Positions 4,506-11,657 of a stretch of DNA of 15,080 nucleotides are shown here, in pieces. The notes under the pieces were generated by a model. The model did no database searches and was not told the DNA's origin. It saw only the letters and a program-made list of their open reading frames with translations. Location of the stretch: NCBI GenBank assembly GCA_018303645.1, contig JAGVXR010000023.1:1-15080 (forward strand). The letters run 5' to 3'. This DNA is from Candidatus Woesearchaeota archaeon (GTDB lineage Archaea; Nanobdellota; Nanobdellia; Woesearchaeales; GW2011-AR4). Made by a program: the position numbers and the translations under genes. Within the stretch, counting starts at the first letter, position 1, and the number at the start of each line of letters is the position of its first letter.

Positions 4506-6959
4506 ATGACTGAAGAAACAGGGCAAAAATTAGGGACAAGAATAATACCCAGAATCATCCAGGATGAGATGAAAAAGAGTTATTTAGATTACTCTATGAG
4601 CGTGATTGTTGGAAGGGCTCTTCCCGATGTTCGTGATGGCTTGAAACCAGTCCATAGGCGTGTTTTATACACAATGTGGGAGATAGGGCTAACTCACGAT
4701 AAGCCATTCAAAAAATCCGCCAATGTGGTGGGAAATTGCATGGCTCGTTTTCATCCGCATTCTGATTCCGCCATTTACGATACTCTTGTGCGTTTAGCCC
4801 AGGACTTCTCAATGAGATACCCTCTTGTTGACGGGCAGGGCAATTTCGGCAGCGTTGATGGGGACCCTGCAGCAGCTATGCGTTATACAGAATGCCGCTT
4901 GACAAAGCTTGCAGAAGAAATGCTAGAGGACATAGACAAAAGAACAGTAAAGTTTACGCCAAATTTTGACAATAGCACAACAGAGCCAATAGTTCTGCCT
5001 TCTAAACTGCCAAACCTGCTCATTAACGGCAGCTCTGGAATTGCAGTCGGCATGGCGACAAACATTCCGCCGCACAACATTGGAGAGGTAATAGATGCTA
5101 TAACCCTGCAGATAGGCAACCCCGACATAAGCATAGAAGAAATCATGGGAATCATCCAGGGACCGGATTTTCCGACAGGGGCTTTAATCTGCGGCAGAAG
5201 CGGCATAAAAGAGGCTTATTCAACCGGGAGAGGAAAAATACTGTTAAGGGCAAAAACAAACACAGAGCACATTAAAAATAAAACTGCGATTATTGTAAGT
5301 GAGATACCGTTCATGCTAAACAAATCAGAGCTTCTTGAAGAAATGGCGGATCTGGTAAGGGACAAAAAAATCATAGGAATTTCTGATTTAAGGGACGAAA
5401 GCAACAGGGATGGCATAAGGATAGTTATAGAACTAAAGAAAGATACCGACTCAAACGTTGTCCTCAACCAATTGTTCCAGCACACAAGGATGCAAACCAC
5501 TTTTGGCATAATAATGCTGGCACTCATAAACAATGAGCCGAAAGTCCTGAACATCAAGCAGATAATTCATTATTACATAGAGCACAGAAAAGAGGTTGTC
5601 AGAAAAAGGACTTTGTTTGACCTGAACAAGGCGCAGACAAGGGCGCATATCCTTGAAGGATTGATAGTAGCTCTTACAAACATAAACAGCATAATCAAAC
5701 TGATTAAGGAAAGCAAGTCTATAGACGCTGCAAAACAAGCCTTAACGGCAAATTTCAGCCTTACAAGCGAGCAGGCAATTGCAATCCTGGAAATGCGCCT
5801 GCAAAGATTGACGTCTCTGGAGCAGGAAAAAATAAGGCAGGAGCATGCAGGCCTGCTCAATCTTATAGAAGAGCTTGAATCAATATTGTCAAGCCCGCAG
5901 AAAATACTCGACATAATTAAAAAAGAACTGGGTGAACTGAAAGGAAAGTACAATGATACAAGAAGGACGCAGATTATGGACGCTGAAAATATCGAAATTG
6001 AGACAGAAGACATGATAAAGGAAGAGGAGATGGCAATCACCATAACCAACTCAGGATACATCAAGAGGCTGCCTCTGCAGACTTACAAGCTCCAGCACCG
6101 CGGCGGGAAAGGGATTGTCGCAACAACTATAAAGGATGAGGATATCGTCAAGGACATCTTCATTGCAAGCACCCATTCCTATATCCTGTTTTTCACAAAT
6201 AAGGGAAAGGTTTACTGGCTCAAGGTCTACAGCATACCAGAGGCTAGCAGGCAGGCCAGAGGCAAGGCGATTGTAAACCTTCTTGAGCTTCAGAATGGTG
6301 ATACCATCACCGCTTTTGTGCCGGTGAAGAAATTTGACAGCCAAAGCTACCTAATCATGGCAACAAAAAAAGGCACTGTTAAAAAAACCGAGCTTATGGC
6401 ATACAGCAACCCCAGAAGGCACGGAATTGTTGCAATCACCCTTGAGTCAGGGGATGAACTGATTAATGTAGAGCTGACAGACGGCAGCCAGCAGATTATT
6501 TTAGCCACTAAAAACGGGCTGGCAGTCAGGTTCGAGGAAAGGGATGTAAGGCCTACCGGAAGGTCTGCGCAGGGAGTAAGGGGAATCAGCCTGAAGGACA
6601 ATGATGAATTAGTTGGAATGGTTGTGGCGTCTGATAAGAAAACATTGCTCAGCGTAACAGAAAACGGCTATGGCAAGAGAACTTCAATATCCGATTACAG
6701 GCTTATCAGCAGGGGCGGCTTGGGTGTCATAAACATACAATGCAGCGAAAGAAACGGCAAGGTTGTTTCAATATGCCCTGTAACAGATGACGATGATATC
6801 ATCTTTATAAGCAGGGACGGAATTGTGATAAGGGTGCCTGCAAGCGACGTTTCAGTGATTGGAAGGAATACCCAGGGGGTAAGGATAATGAAGCTGGAAG
6901 GAAATGACAAGATAGTTAGCGCCGTTAAAGTTGCTAAAGAGAACAACGGCAGCCAATAA
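4506..6959 (+). CDS. gyrA: DNA gyrase subunit A
   Basis: Subunit A cleaves and rejoins DNA in gyrase (A2B2), which introduces negative supercoils using ATP. Length 817 residues, close to Bacillus GyrA. The N-terminal breakage-reunion domain (~1-490) has the YSMSVIVGRALPDVRDGLKP start, the catalytic tyrosine Y127 (AAMRYTE; E. coli Y122) and the QRDR at 83-92. That region reads HPHSDSAIYD, so E. coli Gly81 is Ser86 here, while the positions equivalent to S83 and D87 are kept. The C-terminal wrapping domain (~500-817) carries the GyrA box as QHRGGKG at 530-536 (usual QRRGGKG) and repeated blades. Archaeal gyrase derives from bacteria by transfer; gyrB is not in this window. All five CGT codons fall at codons 43-126. 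QRRGGKG-type boxes mark GyrA rather than ParC. Confidence 0.96.
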   Translation: MTEETGQKLGTRIIPRIIQDEMKKSYLDYSMSVIVGRALPDVRDGLKPVHRRVLYTMWEIGLTHDKPFKKSANVVGNCMARFHPHSDSAIYDTLVRLAQDFSMRYPLVDGQGNFGSVDGDPAAAMRYTECRLTKLAEEMLEDIDKRTVKFTPNFDNSTTEPIVLPSKLPNLLINGSSGIAVGMATNIPPHNIGEVIDAITLQIGNPDISIEEIMGIIQGPDFPTGALICGRSGIKEAYSTGRGKILLRAKTNTEHIKNKTAIIVSEIPFMLNKSELLEEMADLVRDKKIIGISDLRDESNRDGIRIVIELKKDTDSNVVLNQLFQHTRMQTTFGIIMLALINNEPKVLNIKQIIHYYIEHRKEVVRKRTLFDLNKAQTRAHILEGLIVALTNINSIIKLIKESKSIDAAKQALTANFSLTSEQAIAILEMRLQRLTSLEQEKIRQEHAGLLNLIEELESILSSPQKILDIIKKELGELKGKYNDTRRTQIMDAENIEIETEDMIKEEEMAITITNSGYIKRLPLQTYKLQHRGGKGIVATTIKDEDIVKDIFIASTHSYILFFTNKGKVYWLKVYSIPEASRQARGKAIVNLLELQNGDTITAFVPVKKFDSQSYLIMATKKGTVKKTELMAYSNPRRHGIVAITLESGDELINVELTDGSQQIILATKNGLAVRFEERDVRPTGRSAQGVRGISLKDNDELVGMVVASDKKTLLSVTENGYGKRTSISDYRLISRGGLGVINIQCSERNGKVVSICPVTDDDDIIFISRDGIVIRVPASDVSVIGRNTQGVRIMKLEGNDKIVSAVKVAKENNGSQ

Positions 6960-6963
6960 AATG

Positions 6964-7035
6964 TCGGAAATTTTCCACTAGTCTACGACTAGTGGCTGGA
7001 AGCCATGTTACTTTGCAAATGTGCAAAATTTCCGA
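6964..7035. repeat. Hairpin element A (inverted repeat with internal perfect hairpin)
   Basis: TCGGAAATTTT (6964-6974) faces AAAATTTCCGA (7025-7035), an 11-bp perfect inverted repeat. Directly inside the left arm is a 9-bp perfect hairpin, CCACTAGTC (6975-6983)/GACTAGTGG (6987-6995), with loop TAC. It follows the gyrA stop by four bases and might double as a transcript end. Read on the minus strand it resembles element B. No transposase is present. Confidence 0.6.
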
Positions 7036-7041
7036 TCATGC

Positions 7042-7115
7042 TCAAGAACCACCTGTCTTTTGCTGATACAGAAGCTAACGCTTCATTCCACCAGTCTATG
7101 ACTGGTGGTTCTTGA
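7042..7115. repeat. Hairpin element B, inverted relative of element A
   Basis: TCAAGAACCACC (7042-7053) faces GGTGGTTCTTGA (7104-7115), a 12-bp perfect inverted repeat. The right arm overlaps a 9-bp hairpin, CCACCAGTC (7088-7096)/GACTGGTGG (7100-7108), loop TAT, so the two foldings exclude each other. A further small stem, GAAGC/GCTTC, is at 7071-7084. The hairpin differs from that of element A by one compensated base pair plus one loop base. Ends of this style occur in IS200/IS605-type elements, so A and B may be remnants; this is inference. Confidence 0.6.
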
Positions 7116-7130
7116 CAAAACCCAAACTTT

Positions 7131-7136
7131 TTTATA
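7131..7136 (+). promoter_or_regulatory. TATA box of the CCA/lipid-carrier operon
   Basis: TTTATA preceded by a T run and centred about 26 nt before the ATG at 7160, immediately after hairpin element B. The spacing implies a leaderless transcript. Confidence 0.6.
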
Positions 7137-7159
7137 GCAATTAAATTGATTTTCTATTC

Positions 7160-8419
7160 ATGAAAAATACAAGGAAAATACTTGAAGATGTATTAAAGGA
7201 TATCCAGCCGGACAAAGGATACGAGAAAGAGATATTTGATAAGCTAAGCATCATAATAAAAAGAATAAATCACAATCAAAGGCAAATAAAAGCAATCCTT
7301 GGCGGCTCCGGCGCAAAAAGCACGTGGCTCAGGACATTTGATGCCGATATCTTTGTCTTGTTCGATTACAGCAAGTTTAAGGATAAGAGCGATAAATTAT
7401 CGGACGTTCTAGAAAAAATACTGAAAAAAAGGTTCAAAAATATTGTAAGGCTGCACGGCTCAAGGGACTATTTCCAGATAAGGCAAAATAATTTTACATT
7501 TGAAATTGTTCCAATCCTGAAAATCAGTAAGGCTGAGCAGGCCAAGAATATAACCGATGTAAGCCCTTTGCACTCGAAATGGGTGTTAAGCCACAAAAGG
7601 CTGGCTAACGAGATGAAACTGGCAAAGCAGTTCTGCCAGGCGCAGAATGTCTACGGCGCTGAAAGCTACATAAGGGGCTTTTCAGGCTACATATGCGAGA
7701 TTCTGGCTGTTTATTACGGCTCTTTTCTGAATCTGATAAGAAATGCCGCAAAATGGGACAGCAAAGTTGTAATTGATGCAGGGAGATATTACAAGGGCAA
7801 AGACGTGTTCAAGCTGGTCAACACCTCAAAGCTCGTTTCCCCGCTAATTGTTATAGATCCTGTGCAGAAAGACAGGAATGCGGCAGCAGCTTTAAGCACG
7901 GAAAAATTTGAAGCTTTTAAAAGTGCTGCGAAAGAATTCCTGAGAAGCCCTTCGAAAGAGTTTTTCCAAAAAAAAGATTTAATGAGGTCATTTTTGAAGC
8001 AAAAATCAAAAAATAACAAATTGATAATCATAAAGGCAAAGCCGCTGGGCGGCAAAATAGATGTTATAGGGGCCAAATTGCTGAAAATCTACGAGTTTTT
8101 ATTTGCAGGCATGAAAAAGCACGACTTCAAGGCAATAAGAAGCGACTGGGAATGGGACAAAAAGAATGATGCTATCATGTATTTTCTGCTTGATAAAAAG
8201 CCGCTGCCAAGAACTGTCCAAATTGAAGGCCCTCCGGTTAAAATAATACAGCACGCCGATAATTTCAAGAAAATGCATAAAAAAACATTTGTAAAAAACG
8301 GCAAAATTTTCGCCATTGAGCGAAGAGAGTTCATAAAACCTGAAGATCTGATGAAAAATCTAATGAAAAATGAATTTGTCAGGGAAAGATGCAAATCCAT
8401 AAAAATCAATGCCCTTTAA
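7160..8419 (+). CDS. cca: Archaeal (class I) CCA-adding tRNA nucleotidyltransferase
   Basis: It adds or repairs the 3' CCA end of tRNAs using CTP and ATP without a nucleic-acid template. Length 419 residues, a little under the usual ~440. The catalytic nucleotidyltransferase motif is at 48-63: GGSGAKSTWL then D61-A-D63. The third carboxylate position is E115 (FEIVPIL), where the Archaeoglobus-type enzyme has Asp (VDVVP). The central domain carries the family block 'GAESYIRGFSGYICEI' plus YYGSFL, and an IDP stretch (IVIDPVQKDRNAAAALS). The tail domain runs from ~290 to 419. It is the first gene of an operon; the next starts within or one base after its stop. Its grouping with glycolipid genes is probably only co-transcription of housekeeping functions. 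Confidence 0.93.
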   Translation: MKNTRKILEDVLKDIQPDKGYEKEIFDKLSIIIKRINHNQRQIKAILGGSGAKSTWLRTFDADIFVLFDYSKFKDKSDKLSDVLEKILKKRFKNIVRLHGSRDYFQIRQNNFTFEIVPILKISKAEQAKNITDVSPLHSKWVLSHKRLANEMKLAKQFCQAQNVYGAESYIRGFSGYICEILAVYYGSFLNLIRNAAKWDSKVVIDAGRYYKGKDVFKLVNTSKLVSPLIVIDPVQKDRNAAAALSTEKFEAFKSAAKEFLRSPSKEFFQKKDLMRSFLKQKSKNNKLIIIKAKPLGGKIDVIGAKLLKIYEFLFAGMKKHDFKAIRSDWEWDKKNDAIMYFLLDKKPLPRTVQIEGPPVKIIQHADNFKKMHKKTFVKNGKIFAIERREFIKPEDLMKNLMKNEFVRERCKSIKINAL

Positions 8420-8420
8420 A

Positions 8421-9395
8421 ATGCAAGCAGTAATACTGGCAGCGGGGAAATCAACAAGAACTTATCCGTTGACACTCACAAGGCCGAAGCCGCTACTCAA
8501 GGCTGCAAACAAGACCCTGCTTGAGCACAATCTAGACAATTTAAGCGGTATTGCGGACGAGGCTATAGTCATAGTTGGCTACAAGCAAGATTTGATCAAA
8601 AAGCATATCGGAAACAGATACCATAACCTAAAAATAAGATATGTTATGCAGAAAAGGCAATTAGGAACCGGAAATGCGCTTTTAATGGCGGAAAAGCACA
8701 TCAAAGGAAGTTTTATTTCTTTGCATGGCGATGACATTTACTCTAAAAGCGATTTTGAAAATATTATAAAAAATAAATATTCAATCTTAGCCACTAAAGT
8801 TAAAAATCCAAAATTATTTGGAGTTATAGTAGAGAAAAACCGCGTTCTTGCCGACTTAATAGAAAAGCCGCAAAAATTCATTTCAAATCTTGTAAATACG
8901 GGCTTGTACAAGCTGGATAAAAAAATATTTTCAGTGCTTAAAAAATTAAAAAAATCAAAGAGAAATGAATACGAGCTTACAGATGCTATAATGGAATTAT
9001 CCAAGACTGAAAAGGTATATTGCATTAAGTCAAGGCAGTGGCTTCCGATAGTATATGCCATGGACTTATTGAGGGCAGACATTGCTTTAAGGAAAAATAA
9101 AAGCATTGTGGGAAAAAACTCAAGAATACACGGCAAAGTGGAAAATTCAAGCATTGGAGACAATTGCAGCATATACGGAAATATCAAAAATTCATTAATA
9201 ATGGATAAAACAACAATCTATAAAGATTCAATTGTTGAAGACTCTGTTATCGGGGAAAATGTGCATTTTGGCGGCAAAATATCGGGCTCTGTAATAGCCG
9301 ATAACGTAAAGGCGGAAAATGTTGCTGTGAAAAACTGCAGGATTTGGCCAAATAAGATAATCTCAAATAAAACCATAAATCACGATATTGCATAA
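8421..9395 (+). CDS. NDP-sugar pyrophosphorylase with left-handed beta-helix tail
   Basis: It transfers a nucleotidyl group from NTP to a sugar-1-phosphate, giving an activated sugar (UDP-, dTDP- or GDP-sugar) and pyrophosphate. Residues ~1-230 are the Rossmann-like transferase: LAAGKSTRTYPLTLTRPKPL (nucleotide and Mg2+ signature), QLGTGNALL (base binding), HGDDIYS (metal Asp), LIEKP, VNTGLYKL (sugar site) and NEYELTDAI. Residues ~233-324 are hexapeptide-like repeats (IVGKNSRIHGKVENSSIGDN...) of a left-handed beta-helix, shorter than in full GlmU-type enzymes. The substrate cannot be told; archaeal homologues include GlcNAc-1-P uridylyltransferases and glucose-1-P thymidylyltransferases. I chose the ATG at 8421, one base after the cca stop (TAAAATG), because families start MxAVILAAG; the ATG at 8409 would add four residues. 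The stop overlaps the next start (TAATG). Confidence 0.88.
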   Translation: MQAVILAAGKSTRTYPLTLTRPKPLLKAANKTLLEHNLDNLSGIADEAIVIVGYKQDLIKKHIGNRYHNLKIRYVMQKRQLGTGNALLMAEKHIKGSFISLHGDDIYSKSDFENIIKNKYSILATKVKNPKLFGVIVEKNRVLADLIEKPQKFISNLVNTGLYKLDKKIFSVLKKLKKSKRNEYELTDAIMELSKTEKVYCIKSRQWLPIVYAMDLLRADIALRKNKSIVGKNSRIHGKVENSSIGDNCSIYGNIKNSLIMDKTTIYKDSIVEDSVIGENVHFGGKISGSVIADNVKAENVAVKNCRIWPNKIISNKTINHDIA

Positions 9396-9961
9396 TGGAA
9401 AAAAATAAAGGCATCCGGCTGTTAATAGCAGGAATTTTGCTTTTTTTAATATCCTACATTTTTGACAGGCAGATAAACCTTTTTTTTAAGGATTTTAGAT
9501 TTGCATTTTTTGATATTATCTTCGGTGTAATGACAAATTTTGGCGTTGCTGTTTTGGTCATGCTGATAATACCATCAATCATCCTCTACAATAAAAACAA
9601 AAAATCGGTATATTTGGCATGGCTTACCTTTATTGCTTCTGTTATTCTTGCATTTGTTATAAAATTGATAGTATTAAGGCAAAGGCCTATTGAAGCATTT
9701 GCATACCCATTCATAACCATAATAAATTATTCTTTTCCAAGCATGCATGCAATGGCTGTTTTTTCCCTATTGCCGGCTTTAATCAGATTCCTGCCAAAGC
9801 AGAAAAATTTGTGGATTGGGTTTGCATTCTTGGTAGGGTTTACAAGAATATATTTTGGATTTCATTTTCTGAGCGATGTTGTTTTTGGCGCATTATTCGG
9901 GTATTTTACAGGCATTTTTTTATTGGAATATTATGAAAAAGGCAAATTATGTCGGAAGTAA
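9395..9961 (+). CDS. PAP2-family membrane lipid phosphatase
   Basis: An integral membrane phosphatase of 188 residues, probably removing phosphate from a polyprenyl (dolichyl) diphosphate or a related lipid phosphate on the outer side of the membrane. All three PAP2 motifs are present: K90-x6-R97-P98 (KLIVLRQRP), P115-S-M-H118 (usual PSGH, Met for Gly) and R151-x5-H157-x3-D161 (RIYFGFHFLSD). Five or six hydrophobic helices are visible (about 7-22, 38-64, 73-94, 116-131, 139-150, 158-178). The start ATG overlaps the previous stop by one base, and its own 3' end overlaps the next gene by 13 bases, so coupling is tight. Alternative substrates within the family are phosphatidic acid analogues and undecaprenyl-PP-like lipids. 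Confidence 0.88.
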   Translation: MEKNKGIRLLIAGILLFLISYIFDRQINLFFKDFRFAFFDIIFGVMTNFGVAVLVMLIIPSIILYNKNKKSVYLAWLTFIASVILAFVIKLIVLRQRPIEAFAYPFITIINYSFPSMHAMAVFSLLPALIRFLPKQKNLWIGFAFLVGFTRIYFGFHFLSDVVFGALFGYFTGIFLLEYYEKGKLCRK

Positions 9962-10575
9962 ATAAGTTTGAATGGGACAGGCAGCTTTTCCATATTTTTC
10001 TAGGCATTGGAATTGTCTTATCATTGATGTACGGAATTCTGGGCTATGACATAACAGTCCTTGGTATAACTATAAGATATGCGGATATTCTGGGGATCAT
10101 AATCCTGGGGTTTTTGCTTTCATATTTAAGCAAAAAAATAAAAATTCCGGTAATCTACCAATTGCTGCAAAAATTAGAACGCAGTGAAGAATTGAAAAGA
10201 TTCCCGGGAAAAGGAACAATTTTTTACTTTATAGGCGTGCTTGTTTCATTAATGATATTCCCAAAAGACATAGCAATGGCTTCCATCATGGTTTTGGCAT
10301 TAGGCGACTCAGTTTCGCACCTCTACGGGCTTCATTACGGTAAAATAAAGCATCCGTTGTCAAAGACAAAATTTCTTGAAGGAACAATTGCTGGGTTTAT
10401 TGCGGGCTTTATAGGCGCTTTTGTGTTTTTGCCATGGCACGAGGCTTTTTTTGCTTCTTTGGCTGCGATGATTGCAGAATCAGCAGAAATAAATGCAGGC
10501 ATGCAGCAGGTTGATGATAACCTAGTTGTGCCTTTTGTGGCCGGGGCTGCTGTTTGGGTAGTGAGGTTGTTTTAA
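9949..10575 (+). CDS. Dolichol/phytol kinase-like (SEC59/VTE5/DGK1) membrane protein
   Basis: Members of this family phosphorylate a lipid alcohol (dolichol, phytol, diacylglycerol), typically with CTP. The 208-residue protein has the family's N-terminal 'EWDRQLFHIFLG' (E8, R11, H15), a cytoplasmic basic segment (~60-90, ending PGKGT), and the nucleotide-binding loop G119-D-S with G127...G131-K132. It also has K139-T-K-F-L-E-G-T146 and a C-terminal DDNLVVPFVAG. Several transmembrane helices separate these. With the PAP2 phosphatase before it and the sugar pyrophosphorylase before that, a role in making or recycling dolichyl phosphate for protein glycosylation is the best guess. Salvage of geranylgeraniol for lipids is an alternative. 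It is the last gene of the operon; the next gene has its own promoter. Confidence 0.82.
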   Translation: MSEVNKFEWDRQLFHIFLGIGIVLSLMYGILGYDITVLGITIRYADILGIIILGFLLSYLSKKIKIPVIYQLLQKLERSEELKRFPGKGTIFYFIGVLVSLMIFPKDIAMASIMVLALGDSVSHLYGLHYGKIKHPLSKTKFLEGTIAGFIAGFIGAFVFLPWHEAFFASLAAMIAESAEINAGMQQVDDNLVVPFVAGAAVWVVRLF

Positions 10576-10582
10576 CAATACT

Positions 10583-10590
10583 TTTATAAA
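10583..10590 (+). promoter_or_regulatory. TATA box of the AAA-ATPase/VWA operon
   Basis: TTTATAAA, just after the stop of the kinase-like gene. It lies 33 nt before the ATG at 10620, giving a transcript with about 7 leader bases. An ATG at 10609 opens only a few codons (stop at 10626). Confidence 0.5.
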
Positions 10591-10619
10591 CAAAATGCCC
10601 TTATTTCTATGCTTTTAAA

Positions 10620-11657
10620 ATGCTAAGCGAACAATTAAAAGAACTATTTTTGAAGAATAAAGACCCGTTAACAGACATACTCGGGCAGGAGGATGCAAAG
10701 CGCGGCGTCAAGTCAGCCTTGCTCATGAACAGGCACATCATAATAGTTGGAGCGCCTGGAATCGGCAAGACAACATTGGCAAAAAACATTGCAAAGCTTT
10801 TGCCGGACATTGATGTTGTTGAAGGGTGCTCTTATCATTGCACTCCAAACGAGCCAATCTGCCCGTCCTGCAAACAGGATAAAAAGCATAAAGTTGTCAA
10901 ATTACAAGGCATCAAGCGCTTCATAAGAATTCAAGGCTCGCCGGATTTGACTGTGGAAGACTTGCTTGGCGACATTGACCCAATAAAAGCGCTTAAATTC
11001 GGGCCTTTGAGCCTGGAAGCTTTTACCCCAGGAAAAATCTTCAAAGCCAACAACGGCATTTTGTTTTTTGATGAATTAAACAGGTGCCCGGAAAAGCTGC
11101 AGAATGCATTATTGCAGGTTCTTGAGGAGAGAAAGGCTACAATAGGCTCTTATGATGTTGATTTTGATGTTAATCTCATATTCATAAGCACAATGAATCC
11201 AGAGGACACGTCAACTGAAAAGCTAAGCGATGTACTGCTTGACAGGTTTGATGTCATTTACATGGATTATCCGGAGTCTATAGATACTGAGAAGCAGATT
11301 GTCACAACCAAAGGGGATAAGCTTGCAAATGTAAGCGATGAGATGCTTACACTAATTGTTTATTTTGTGAGACTGCTCAGGCAGGATGAAAAGCTTGAGA
11401 AAAAGCCGAGCGTAAGGGCGTCAATTGGCTTGTATGAAAGAGCGCAGTCAAATGCGCTGCTCAAAGGCAGAAAAAATGTTCAGTTCGAAGATGTTAAGGA
11501 CGTGGTCATTTCTGTTTTGTCGCACAGGATAAGGCTGAAGCCAAGCGTGAGGTATTTGCAGAGCGTAGAAGATTACATCAAGGAGCAGTTCCACAAGAAT
11601 ATGGAAGCTACCAAATGGCAGAACCATTTAGAGCAAGAAACAAGTGATTACCGGTAG
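10620..11657 (+). CDS. AAA+ ATPase, MoxR/Mg-chelatase subunit I type
   Basis: A 345-residue AAA+ ATPase. Walker A is GAPGIGKTT at 44-52, Walker B is ILFFDELN at 147-154, sensor 1 is STMN at 190-193 and the arginine finger is in LLDRFD (R209). The helical lid follows (VRASIGLYERAQS). An insertion after the first strand carries four cysteines (C70, C74, C81, C84; CSYHC...CPSC) that could bind zinc. It overlaps by 14 bases a gene for a VWA-domain protein. This ATPase-plus-VWA pair is the layout of MoxR chaperone and metal-chelatase systems, where the ATPase drives conformational change or metal insertion through the VWA partner. No porphyrin or cobalamin genes lie nearby, so a chaperone-like role is more likely than chelation. 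Confidence 0.88.
   Translation: MLSEQLKELFLKNKDPLTDILGQEDAKRGVKSALLMNRHIIIVGAPGIGKTTLAKNIAKLLPDIDVVEGCSYHCTPNEPICPSCKQDKKHKVVKLQGIKRFIRIQGSPDLTVEDLLGDIDPIKALKFGPLSLEAFTPGKIFKANNGILFFDELNRCPEKLQNALLQVLEERKATIGSYDVDFDVNLIFISTMNPEDTSTEKLSDVLLDRFDVIYMDYPESIDTEKQIVTTKGDKLANVSDEMLTLIVYFVRLLRQDEKLEKKPSVRASIGLYERAQSNALLKGRKNVQFEDVKDVVISVLSHRIRLKPSVRYLQSVEDYIKEQFHKNMEATKWQNHLEQETSDYR

Noticed and set aside
8409..8420. ATG at 8409 as the start of the sugar pyrophosphorylase
   Set aside because: It remains possible, but the family begins at MxAVILAAG, which corresponds to the ATG at 8421 immediately after the cca stop.
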